Assembly (NCBI GenBank): GCA_020697475.1
Contig: JAJFMO010000025.1
Coordinates: 1-13,740, forward strand
From: Paenibacillaceae bacterium
GTDB taxonomy: Bacteria > Bacillota > Bacilli > Paenibacillales > NBRC-103111
Direction of reading: 5' to 3'
DNA length: 13,740 bases
Shown: positions 1 through 6,536 of the stretch, in pieces
How positions within the stretch are numbered: the stretch's first letter is position 1
Layout: each line of letters begins with the position of its first letter
Program-made: the position numbers and the translations under genes
The notes under the pieces: model-generated
Told to the model about the DNA's origin: nothing
The model's input: the letters and a program-made list of their open reading frames with translations, nothing else
Database searches by the model: none

Positions 1-840
1 GAGATTTATCAATATAAGGCGGAGGGTGATAAACCGGACGCCAAATTTACGAACAGCAACCAATTCCGCGTCTTCGGCTTCGGCGGCACGTCCACCCCGC
101 CAACCGGATCGGCCAATATTGAAGTCGAGGCAAGCACCAATTTCTTGCTGGCCAACGCGGACTTCCAACAGATCATACCTGGGCAGTCCGGAGCGGTCGA
201 TCCGTCCGGCAACTATCGGGTCGAGGAAACCTTACCTGGCGGAGGAACGGTTCAGACAGGCGGATGGGAACAATTTGTGTTGTATAAACAAGGATCGCCG
301 CATACGACCGATCCAGCAGTTTCGTTATTCTCCGACGACTTTCAGGATGGGGATTCCTCCGGATGGACGGTGAACGGGGGAACCTGGTCGGTTGCGACCA
401 GCGGCTCCAACAAGTCTTACCATCAGGATGCCGTTTCGATAACGGCCAAATCTCCGGCAGGGGACACTGCCTGGACGGATTACTCCGTTGAGGCGCAGAT
501 CATGGTAAGCTCCTGGAACAGCGCAGGCTCCGCGGGGGTTATCGGACGGTACCTGGACGGAAACAATCAGTATATGTTGAGGTATAACAACGGTACTGGA
601 AAGCTCAATTTGGAGAAAAGAATAGGAGGAACCGTCACCGTACTCGATTCGGTAGCGGTTACGGCGCCGTCTGTCGGGGTGTACCATACGTTCAAGCTGG
701 ATATGAACGGCAGTTCGCTGACCGGGTATCTTGACGGCGTACAGAAAGTATCCGCAACGGATTCGGCACGATCCAGCGGCAAGATCGGCCTGTATACCTT
801 CGATCAGAAAGCGGACTTTGACAACGTGGTTGTGAAGTAA
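1..840 (+). CDS. Secreted beta-helix polysaccharide enzyme, C-terminal part with jelly-roll domain (5' end outside window)
   Basis: The frame is open from base 1 and ends at TAA 838-840, giving 279 codons of a longer protein. Codons about 1-98 (around FGFGG, ANIEVE, NFLLANADFQQ and WEQFVLYKQG) are the end of a right-handed beta-helix. They align with the relic at 976-1293 and so belong to the pectate-lyase-superfamily / GH28-related group also starting at 12620. Codons about 109-279 (DDFQDGDSSGWTVNGGTW, then WTDYSVEAQI, GVIGRY, YHTFKLDMNGSSLTGYLDG, SGKIGLYTFDQKADFDNV) form a LamG/CBM66-like jelly-roll of the kind appended to Paenibacillus pectate lyases, probably a carbohydrate-binding module. 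The protein is presumably exported, but the signal peptide lies outside the window. The substrate cannot be read from this part. A strong terminator follows directly, so it ends its transcription unit. Confidence 0.85.
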   Translation, partial: EIYQYKAEGDKPDAKFTNSNQFRVFGFGGTSTPPTGSANIEVEASTNFLLANADFQQIIPGQSGAVDPSGNYRVEETLPGGGTVQTGGWEQFVLYKQGSPHTTDPAVSLFSDDFQDGDSSGWTVNGGTWSVATSGSNKSYHQDAVSITAKSPAGDTAWTDYSVEAQIMVSSWNSAGSAGVIGRYLDGNNQYMLRYNNGTGKLNLEKRIGGTVTVLDSVAVTAPSVGVYHTFKLDMNGSSLTGYLDGVQKVSATDSARSSGKIGLYTFDQKADFDNVVVK

Positions 841-844
841 TCTC

Positions 845-873
845 AAAAAGCGGCATCGAGAGATGCCGCTTTT
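845..873 (+). terminator. Rho-independent terminator of the beta-helix gene
   Basis: A perfect 12-bp inverted repeat (AAAAGCGGCATC at 846-857, complement at 862-873) has a GAGA tetraloop and ends in TTTT, five bases after the stop codon at 840. The A/T-flanked stem is near-symmetrical, so it could also work on the other strand. Confidence 0.9.
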
Positions 874-975
874 CTCTGCCGAAATCCATCCCGGCGATTA
901 ACGCCCGTTTCTGTGTTTACGGTAATCCGTAGGGGATAATTGGTAGGCCGGTATTCGCATCCTGAAGATATTTAG

Positions 976-1293
976 GATGTGGGAATTATTTACGTGACCA
1001 AACAGCCGTATGGAGCGAAGGGAGACGGGGTGACCGACGGCATGATCGGCTTCGGCGGAAATGCGATGGCGTCTGCCGGTACGGCCAACATTCTGGTGGA
1101 AAACTGCGAGGATTTCATCCTGGCGAACGTGATGTTTCAGCAGCGTCCCAAAGGCGCAGGCTCTCTAACGGATTTTTCTGGAATAGCCGTCGACCCCGGC
1201 ACCGATTTTGTTATACAGGAATTGGCGGACAGCGTGGATATGTCCACACCGGGGTATGAACAGGTCGTCATGTACAAGCGCGGCAAACCGTAG
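976..1293 (+). pseudogene. Collapsed relic of a third beta-helix (pectate-lyase-superfamily) gene
   Basis: An open frame of about 105 codons (possible GTG start at 979) ends at TAG 1291-1293. Its start, VTKQPYGAKGDGVTD, is identical in protein to the conserved domain start of the gene at 12620. The nucleotides match at 40 of 47 positions, and six of the seven differences are silent third-position changes. From about codon 22 it jumps to GFGGNAMASAGTANI, NFxLAN-like FILANVMFQQ and YEQVVMYKRGKP, which align with codons about 27-98 of the CDS at 1-840. The whole central beta-helix is therefore missing while the frame stays open. There is no signal peptide, no DNRLRE module, no jelly-roll domain and no evident ribosome binding site. 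A stop codon lies in frame just upstream (973-975), and CATCCT/AGGATG (958-963/974-979) forms a short inverted repeat at the 5' edge. A functional short protein is unlikely. Confidence 0.8.
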
Positions 1294-1320
1294 ATCGAAG
1301 ATCACCAAGACGGTATCTGC

Positions 1321-2145
1321 CTATTTGCCGACGACTGACTGGCGAATCGAGGCTTCCGCAAGATCTTTTGCATATGCGCTTGGTGTGATCCCGTAACGGG
1401 TTCTGAAAGCCCGATTAAAGTACGGATACGTAGAAAATCCGCATAAATAGGCGATTTCTTCCAAGCTCATTTCACCTGCAGCCATTCTTTCCCTGGCCAT
1501 GCTCAAGCGAACTTCTATCGCATAATCGTTAATGGATTGTTTGAAAATTTTTTTGAAAATTTGCGATGCCCTTGACACGCTTAAGCCCACACTGGCGCAT
1601 ATTTGCTGCAGTGTGGGCTTCATAGCCGCATGAAGGAGAATATACTCTCTGATTCCATTGGCCGTTGCATATTCGTGAGGACTCTGCCCCTTGTTCCCGT
1701 TCTCCATCAGACGTTCCAGATGAAGCAGGAAACAACGGGCTAAGTAATCGAGCAACACCGGATGGGCGTCGTTCGCTCGTCTTTGTTCCAACGAAACTTG
1801 CTTCCATAGATCCAATAGCCGTTGGTCCACACCCAGGTTTACCATAATCGAACCATGCCGCTCCAACCATTCCTGAAACCATGATTCTTCTCCGGAAGAA
1901 AGGGTCAGGAAGTAGTCGGTGCTGGGCAAAGAAGCGCCGTCTTCATTGCTGTATGTAAGTTGGTAGGAATCCCCGTTGCGGCATATGAGCAAATCGCCTG
2001 GGTGCAACAGGTATTTCGCGCCGTTCAAGCAGGCATGACATCGCCCTTCGGTCTGCAGCCGCACAAGGATTCCTTCCCATACTTGGGGGTGCTCGATTTG
2101 CAAAGGACGCTTGTGGATGGATGAGCCCGCGCAATGAATTCTCAT
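1321..2145 (-). CDS. AraC-family transcriptional regulator with N-terminal cupin-like sensor domain
   Basis: A cytoplasmic one-component regulator of 274 residues. Residues about 10-95 look like an AraC-type cupin ligand-binding domain (LHPGDLLICRNGD at 47-59 is the usual turn). Residues about 164-259 are the double helix-turn-helix: first HTH around LQQICASVGLSVSRASQIFKK, second around SLEEIAYLCGFSTYPYFNRAFR, then the usual GITPSAY ending. I chose ATG at 2145 because GGGAG lies 8 bases upstream. A GTG three codons earlier (2154) overlaps that site and is less likely. The gene diverges from the germination operon at 2337, with CGATAAT repeats between them, so autoregulation is plausible. Residues 266-274 and the stop codon lie antisense to a relic resembling the acyltransferase gene at 7431, so the tail beyond the family's usual end may be secondary. 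The ligand is unknown; a sugar is likely from context. Confidence 0.9.
   Translation of the reverse strand: MRIHCAGSSIHKRPLQIEHPQVWEGILVRLQTEGRCHACLNGAKYLLHPGDLLICRNGDSYQLTYSNEDGASLPSTDYFLTLSSGEESWFQEWLERHGSIMVNLGVDQRLLDLWKQVSLEQRRANDAHPVLLDYLARCFLLHLERLMENGNKGQSPHEYATANGIREYILLHAAMKPTLQQICASVGLSVSRASQIFKKIFKQSINDYAIEVRLSMARERMAAGEMSLEEIAYLCGFSTYPYFNRAFRTRYGITPSAYAKDLAEASIRQSVVGK
1583..1620. repeat. Perfect 12-bp inverted repeat inside the AraC-family gene
   Basis: The arms AAGCCCACACTG (1583-1594) and CAGTGTGGGCTT (1609-1620) are exact reverse complements around a 14-base loop. They lie in codons for the first HTH (residues about KPTLQQICASVGL). No T-run follows, so this is not a typical terminator. 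Confidence 0.8.
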
Positions 2146-2170
2146 TGGAACCACTCCCGAGAGCCGTGAT

Positions 2171-2259
2171 CAATTATCGTTTATCATATTTTACTATATT
2201 GATGACTTTACTGCGATAATCAGCATCGAGCGCTGGACTATATTGCATTTCGATAATTG
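2171..2259. promoter_or_regulatory. Three CGATAAT half-sites in a divergent intergenic region (candidate operator)
   Basis: CAATTATCG at 2171-2179 is the exact reverse complement of CGATAATTG at 2251-2259, and a third CGATAAT lies at 2214-2220, exactly 37 bases before the last copy. All three lie in the 191-base gap between the AraC-family gene and the germination operon. Repeated half-sites in such a gap are the usual arrangement for AraC-type autoregulation. That the neighbouring regulator binds here is inference. Confidence 0.45.
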
Positions 2260-2264
2260 TGTAA

Positions 2265-2292
2265 TTGAAATCGGATGATGAAGTAGTAAAAT
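2265..2292 (+). promoter_or_regulatory. Candidate promoter of the germination operon
   Basis: TTGAAA (2265-2270) and TAAAAT (2287-2292) are 16 bases apart, each one mismatch from the sigma-A consensus, about 45 bases ahead of the first germination gene. Germination receptor operons are normally read by sigma-G. I did not find a convincing sigma-G promoter here, so this is tentative. Confidence 0.35.
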
Positions 2293-2336
2293 TTGCAAAC
2301 TCGGGAAAAATATAAAAAAAGAGCGCGAGGTGACCG

Positions 2337-3434
2337 ATGAACAAGGAGGCGATTTCCAAGACGCAAGCACTCATGTTGGGAATATCCGGCATAACGGTCT
2401 CCGGTCACTTGCTGTTCATCCCCGTTATCTTGAATCTTGCCGGCAGAGATGCCTGGATCTCGCTTGCTCTCGCCTTATTTCCCGCTTTGTATATCGGATA
2501 CGTCACCGCATCCTTGGCGTGCAGGTTTCCAGGGAAAACCATCGTTGAATATGTCCAAACGATTTGCGGCAAATGGCTGGGACGTGCGTTCGGTTGGCTT
2601 ATCATCGTTTATTTTTTTCATGATCTCACTCTGAATGTCCGTGGATTCGGCGAATTTTACAATGCGGCGATTACGCCGCGAACCCCGATCCTTGTTTATC
2701 TGATTGGAATTCATATTTTGGCTGTGTATGCCATCCGCAGCGGTGTCGAGGTGCTTGCCAGGACGAACCAGTTTTTTTTGGTGATCCTGATTTCCATGGG
2801 CATCATGGCTTCCCTGCTTACGATGAGAAATAAAGATTATTTGAATTTATTGCCGATCATGGAATACGGAATCAAGCCTGCGCTCGGCGGGATGGTTAGT
2901 TTGATGTCTTTGTTCACCACCATATTTGTGTTGGGCATGGTATTTCCTTTCGTCCAAAGCACCCGGAACTTGAAACGCAACAGCTTGATCACCATGGGTG
3001 TTCTCGTTCTTATGTTCATTGGTCCATTAACCGGCGCGATTGCCACATTTGGTCTTGAGCGAAGCATCGGACTGAATTTTCCCACCTTCCTCATGCTCCG
3101 CGATATTAAAGTCGGCCAGTTGCAGAGGCTGGATCTGGTCGCGGTTCTCTTATGGAGTTTGGGCTCCTTCGGCAAAGTCGTTCTCTTCCTTCACGCAATC
3201 ACGCTGGGGATCGCCAAACTGTGCGGTATGAGCGACTACAGAATGCTGGTCGTTCCCGTCGCCGTTCTGGTTATCGTCACCAGTTTGTACAATAGCGACA
3301 GCTTTATCGAGCTCTACCGGTTTCTTAGGGATTTTTATCCGTATTATTCGATATTGATCGGTTTGATTGTGCCCTCCTTATTGTTGGCAGTGGCGCTGTT
3401 GAGAAAGATGCATCCGAATCCGGAAGGAGGGTGA
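2337..3434 (+). CDS. Spore germination permease-like subunit (GerAB/GerKB family)
   Basis: A 365-residue integral membrane protein of the endospore germination permease family (Spore_permease, APC superfamily). The B subunit of GerA-type receptors sits in the spore inner membrane and takes part in sensing the germinant. About ten hydrophobic segments are visible from residue 10 (ALMLGISGITVSGHLLFIPVI) to about 360, and the family's pattern of small residues in TM1 and a charged loop after TM2 is present. Length is normal for the family. ATG at 2337 is preceded by GAGGTG at 2327-2332. It is the first gene of the operon, and its end carries the ribosome binding site of the next gene. The order B-A-C differs from B. 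subtilis gerA (A-B-C). The germinant cannot be predicted. Confidence 0.93.
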   Translation: MNKEAISKTQALMLGISGITVSGHLLFIPVILNLAGRDAWISLALALFPALYIGYVTASLACRFPGKTIVEYVQTICGKWLGRAFGWLIIVYFFHDLTLNVRGFGEFYNAAITPRTPILVYLIGIHILAVYAIRSGVEVLARTNQFFLVILISMGIMASLLTMRNKDYLNLLPIMEYGIKPALGGMVSLMSLFTTIFVLGMVFPFVQSTRNLKRNSLITMGVLVLMFIGPLTGAIATFGLERSIGLNFPTFLMLRDIKVGQLQRLDLVAVLLWSLGSFGKVVLFLHAITLGIAKLCGMSDYRMLVVPVAVLVIVTSLYNSDSFIELYRFLRDFYPYYSILIGLIVPSLLLAVALLRKMHPNPEGG

Positions 3435-3440
3435 ATAAAG

Positions 3441-4940
3441 TTGTCGGCTCAAACTCCGTTGCATCATTGTCTGGATGACAATATCAACGCTATATGCGAA
3501 ATGTTCGGACATAGCGATGATTTATCGGTTCGTTTGTTGGATCTTCCGGAGAACCCGATGGCGCTGCTATTCATTGGAAGCTTGGTGGATCGGCAAATTG
3601 TCGATGAATTTGTTGTGAATCCACTTTTGCAGTCCGGATTGGGCGATGCAAGCTTGCAGAACGGCCTTCCGGTTGCCACAAGCCGGTTTAAAGCTCTAGC
3701 TTCGTTAGAAGAAGCCGCCGAAAGGCTGCTTCAGGGAGATACTTTGATTTTGGCGGATTCGCCGGCGAAGGCGTATTCCGCCGACACTCCGGGCGGAGAG
3801 CAACGGCCGATTTCGGAACCTGCCTCCGAGTCCGTCGTACGGGGGCCTAAAGATTCCTTTACGGAAACGATTCAAATTAATATTGGACTGATTCGAAAGA
3901 GGCTGTACACAACCGACCTCCGCGTAATCAACTTGAATATCGGCAATACGTCGCATACTCCGATTACGGTGATATATTTACAAGGTATAGCGAGGGAAGA
4001 TATCGTTACCGAGGTGCAGAATAGGCTGAAACGAATTGACATCGACGGGATTCTAGAATCGCAGTATATTGAAGAAATCATCGAGGATCCTCATGGATAT
4101 ACGCCATTTCCGACCATCTTCAGTACGGAACGGCCGGACAGGGTTTGCGCAGGGCTTCTGGAGGGTCGAGTGGCGATCTTGACCGGCGGGACTCCGTTCG
4201 CTCTGATCGTACCATCGGTGCTCCCGATGTTTCTGTATTCCAACGAAGATTATTATCAGCGATTCGATGTAGCCACGTTCTTGAAGGTGCTGCGCACGGT
4301 CACGTTCGTACTCTCGTTTACGATGCCCGGGTTTTACGTGATGCTGCTGACCTTCCACCAAGAGATGATTCCGACGATGCTGCTCATTGCTCTGGCCGGG
4401 CAGAGAGAGGGAGTGCCGTTTGGAATCGCCGTTGAAGTGACCATCATGGAACTGACCTTTGAAATCTTGCGGGAAGCGGGTATTCGTCTGCCCAAAACGA
4501 TTGGCATCGCGGTATCGATCGTCGGCGGTCTGGTGTTGGGGCAAGCCGCCGTCTCCGCCGGCCTGATTGGTCCCGGAACGGTCATTACGGTATCGCTTAC
4601 CGCCATCTGTTCGTTCAGCACGCCCTCGTACGGCATTGCCATCGCTTCGCGGCTGATCCGCTTCGTCCTGCTGTTTTTGTCAGCCGTATTTGGGGCATTC
4701 GGCTTTTTTTGTGGAATCATTTTCTTGATTATTCATATAAACAAACTTCGATCGTTCGGCGTCCCCTATATGTCCCCCATTGTTCCGTTTCATCTGCGGG
4801 ACTGGAAAGACATTCTCGTGCGGTTTCCCTGGTGGGCGATGACTACGCGCCCTCATGAGACGGCGGCTCCTTCCGCAAGAGTTCGTATGCGCGGAAAGAA
4901 CAAGTGGAACGGCGACCCGGAAGGGAGCCGTCCGACTTGA
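3441..4940 (+). CDS. Spore germination receptor A subunit (GerA family)
   Basis: A 499-residue member of the GerA family (PF03323), the A subunit of the nutrient germinant receptor in the spore inner membrane. It has a soluble N-terminal half (residues 1 to about 270) followed by about five membrane segments. Family landmarks are VVRGPKDSFTE (about 131-141), IDIDGILES and IEEIIED, STERPDR (about 228), LLEGRVAIL, GTPFALIVPS, EDYYQRF, FHQEMIPT, EILREAGIRLPK and SIVGGLVLGQAAVSAG, so nothing essential appears missing. It starts with TTG at 3441. AAGGAGG at 3424-3430 lies 10 bases upstream and no in-frame ATG fits. It overlaps the next gene by the four bases TTGA (4937-4940), which implies translational coupling to the lipoprotein subunit. 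Confidence 0.95.
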   Translation: MSAQTPLHHCLDDNINAICEMFGHSDDLSVRLLDLPENPMALLFIGSLVDRQIVDEFVVNPLLQSGLGDASLQNGLPVATSRFKALASLEEAAERLLQGDTLILADSPAKAYSADTPGGEQRPISEPASESVVRGPKDSFTETIQINIGLIRKRLYTTDLRVINLNIGNTSHTPITVIYLQGIAREDIVTEVQNRLKRIDIDGILESQYIEEIIEDPHGYTPFPTIFSTERPDRVCAGLLEGRVAILTGGTPFALIVPSVLPMFLYSNEDYYQRFDVATFLKVLRTVTFVLSFTMPGFYVMLLTFHQEMIPTMLLIALAGQREGVPFGIAVEVTIMELTFEILREAGIRLPKTIGIAVSIVGGLVLGQAAVSAGLIGPGTVITVSLTAICSFSTPSYGIAIASRLIRFVLLFLSAVFGAFGFFCGIIFLIIHINKLRSFGVPYMSPIVPFHLRDWKDILVRFPWWAMTTRPHETAAPSARVRMRGKNKWNGDPEGSRPT

Positions 4941-6127
4941 GGCGATTGTGTCTGCTGTTGGCGTTGTGCGGGTTATTGTTCAGCCAGGCGGGCTGCTGGG
5001 ATAAGAAAGAGCTTAACGAACTGGCCATTGTGATTGGCGCAGGAATCGACAAAACCGCCGACGGTCAATTTCGCCTGACCGCGCAAGTGATTAAACCGAC
5101 TTCGGCGAAGAATGGGAGCCAAGGAATAGGAGAAAGCGGAGGTGGCGGCGGCGGCGGGGCGGATTTTCCCACATGGAGTTTGTCGGCTGAAGGAAAAAGC
5201 GTGATGGAGGCTATTGCCCAACTGAACAAGATCTCTCCGCGCAGGCTATTTTGGCCGCATACACTAATATTGGTGTTTGGCGAAAAGCTCGCGAGGGAAG
5301 GCGTATTGCCGGCGATTACCTGGTTCGAAAGGGAAAGGTACAGCCGGACGGGCACTTACGTCGCTATAACGAAGGGGAAAGCGGAAGATCTTTTCAATCA
5401 CAAAATGCAGTTGGGCGCACTCCCGTCCAAAGCCATGAGCGATATGATTGAAACGGCGAATTTGCGCCAAATTTCTTCACGGAAATTGACTCTACGCGAA
5501 TTTACCGATATTTTATCCACTTCGGGAATCGACCCGGCGCTTGACATGATCGTACCGAAAGTGATTCGAGGCAAAGTGGAATCGTACCAATTAGCCGGAA
5601 TCGGGTTGTTCAAAGAAGACAAGTTGATCGACATTGTCAACGGGCCGGAGACAATGGGAATCAGCTTGGTGCGAGACGGAATGATTAATACCATCATTCA
5701 AGCGCCGTGCCCGGATAAGAAACAAGGGAATCTCGTCTTTAAAATAACCAATTACCAGAGAAAAACAAAACTTTCGATAAGCGGCAAGCAAGTAAATTAT
5801 GATGTGAATCTGTTAATCGACGGGGATTTGGGGGACCAGACCTGCACGATGGATTTGTTGGATCCCGATAAGAAGTCGAAAACCGAACAATCCATCAACT
5901 CCGAAATCAAGAACAAAATAATTAAACTTTTCACCCGATCCGCCGCACTGAATACGGATGTGTACGGCATCGGCAGACAATTGCACAGACAACACCCCGG
6001 CGAGTGGCATTCACTGGAGAAAGGTTGGGAAAGCCGACTGAAGAAGATCTCTTTCGACGCGCATGTAAAGACGAATATACGCCGAAGCGACTTGACCAGC
6101 AATCCGTCTATTCGGAAAAAAAGATGA
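4937..6127 (+). CDS. Spore germination lipoprotein, Ger(x)C family
   Basis: A 396-residue C subunit of the germination receptor, anchored in the spore inner membrane by its lipidated cysteine. MRRLCLLLALCGLLFSQAGC is a lipoprotein signal with the acylated Cys at 20, followed by the family signature WDKKELNELAIVIG. A glycine tract of seven residues (5138-5158) sits in the variable loop where this family often has one. Family motifs later on include RRLFWPHTLILVFGE, RTGTYVAITKG, and a C-terminal region (about 265-385) with FKITNYQRK and WHSLEKGWE. I preferred TTG at 4937, with GGAAGGGAG at 4919-4927 spaced 9 bases and the 4-base overlap, over the GTG at 4904, which adds a charged stretch before the signal peptide and has no ribosome binding site. 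Confidence 0.93.
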   Translation: MRRLCLLLALCGLLFSQAGCWDKKELNELAIVIGAGIDKTADGQFRLTAQVIKPTSAKNGSQGIGESGGGGGGGADFPTWSLSAEGKSVMEAIAQLNKISPRRLFWPHTLILVFGEKLAREGVLPAITWFERERYSRTGTYVAITKGKAEDLFNHKMQLGALPSKAMSDMIETANLRQISSRKLTLREFTDILSTSGIDPALDMIVPKVIRGKVESYQLAGIGLFKEDKLIDIVNGPETMGISLVRDGMINTIIQAPCPDKKQGNLVFKITNYQRKTKLSISGKQVNYDVNLLIDGDLGDQTCTMDLLDPDKKSKTEQSINSEIKNKIIKLFTRSAALNTDVYGIGRQLHRQHPGEWHSLEKGWESRLKKISFDAHVKTNIRRSDLTSNPSIRKKR

Positions 6128-6140
6128 ATTCCGCGGGGGT

Positions 6141-6359
6141 ATGAGGAAAGTGAAAACAGTCATCTGGATCTCGTTCATGGCGATTTTGTCTACGATCGAT
6201 TTATTGAAGCTGGCTAAATTAAAACAAAGGAAGGATTTTTGGATTTTGCTTTCTTGGCTTGCGCTTGCTGCGGTCTACGGGGAATTGCTTGTTCTGAAAG
6301 TGCGCGTGCCGAGCCTTAATCGAGTACTTTCCGACACGATTGAATGGATTGTGAAATAA
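6141..6359 (+). CDS. Small two-helix membrane protein, last gene of the germination operon
   Basis: A 72-residue protein with two hydrophobic segments: residues about 5-24 (VKTVIWISFMAILSTIDLLK) and about 33-52 (FWILLSWLALAAVYGELLVL). A basic KLKQRKD loop separates them. It begins 13 bases after the GerC-type stop codon on the same strand, so it belongs to the operon. Small membrane proteins (D subunits) accompany some germinant receptors, and that is the best guess here. I cannot show homology to a characterised D subunit. The start is not certain: ATG at 6141 has GGGGG only one base upstream, while in-frame GTG at 6150 has the same purine run at a more normal distance. Confidence 0.75.
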   Translation: MRKVKTVIWISFMAILSTIDLLKLAKLKQRKDFWILLSWLALAAVYGELLVLKVRVPSLNRVLSDTIEWIVK

Positions 6360-6364
6360 GTAAG

Positions 6365-6393
6365 TTGACTAAGGAAAGACTTGGCCCTATTAT
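6365..6393 (+). promoter_or_regulatory. Sigma-A promoter of the creatininase/acyltransferase operon
   Basis: TTGACT (6365-6370) and TATTAT (6388-6393) are separated by exactly 17 bases, each one mismatch from consensus. It starts five bases after the stop of the preceding gene and lies about 145 bases ahead of the creatininase-family gene. Confidence 0.7.
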
Positions 6394-6413
6394 TATAATA
6401 CATATAATAATAG
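6387..6413. promoter_or_regulatory. 10-bp palindrome covering the -10 and start site (candidate operator)
   Basis: CTATTATTAT (6387-6396) and ATAATAATAG (6404-6413) are exact reverse complements with a 7-base spacer. The left arm contains the whole -10 element, and the expected transcription start (about 6400) falls in the spacer. A repressor bound here would exclude RNA polymerase. The arms are nearly pure A/T, so part of the symmetry could be chance. Confidence 0.5.
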
Positions 6414-6433
6414 TTATAATATGAGCGGCTCCA

Positions 6434-6482
6434 GGAAGATTGGCACGGCAGGAGACATTGCCGTCCGTGGTTCTTCCCGTGC
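6434..6482 (+). promoter_or_regulatory. Structured 5' leader with alternative hairpins
   Basis: GGAAGA (6434-6439) pairs with TCTTCC (6472-6477), enclosing ACGGCA (6445-6450) paired with TGCCGT (6459-6464). In competition, GCACGG (6443-6448) can pair with CCGTGC (6477-6482), and CACGG can pair with CCGTG at 6465-6469. No known riboswitch core was recognised and no T-run follows. It lies between the promoter and the creatininase-family start. Confidence 0.35.
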
Positions 6483-6536
6483 AAAGCCCGTTTACATATA
6501 AGATCATGTATCGAGAACAAAGGAGAGATGGATAGG

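Noticed and set aside
325..846. 173-codon minus-strand frame
   Set aside because: Lies opposite the jelly-roll domain and begins in the terminator; the composition (many Arg) is typical of an antisense shadow.
880..957. Possible further decayed upstream part of the collapsed beta-helix gene
   Set aside because: Only a vague resemblance (TGGTA and a few bases) to 13211-13260, with stops and length changes; not enough to extend the pseudogene.
1540..1562. Direct repeat TTTGAAAATTT, 12 bases apart, in the AraC-family gene
   Set aside because: It encodes KIFKKIFK in the HTH, where Phe-Lys-Lys is normal for the family; lysine and phenylalanine codons explain it.
4053..4544. 163-codon open frame on the minus strand
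   Set aside because: Shadow of the GerA-family gene, which has conserved motifs throughout this stretch.
5138..5158. Run of seven glycine codons in the GerC-type gene as a possible slippage or phase-variation site
   Set aside because: Glycine-rich loops at this place are common in Ger(x)C proteins and the codons are mixed (GGA, GGT, GGC, GGG).
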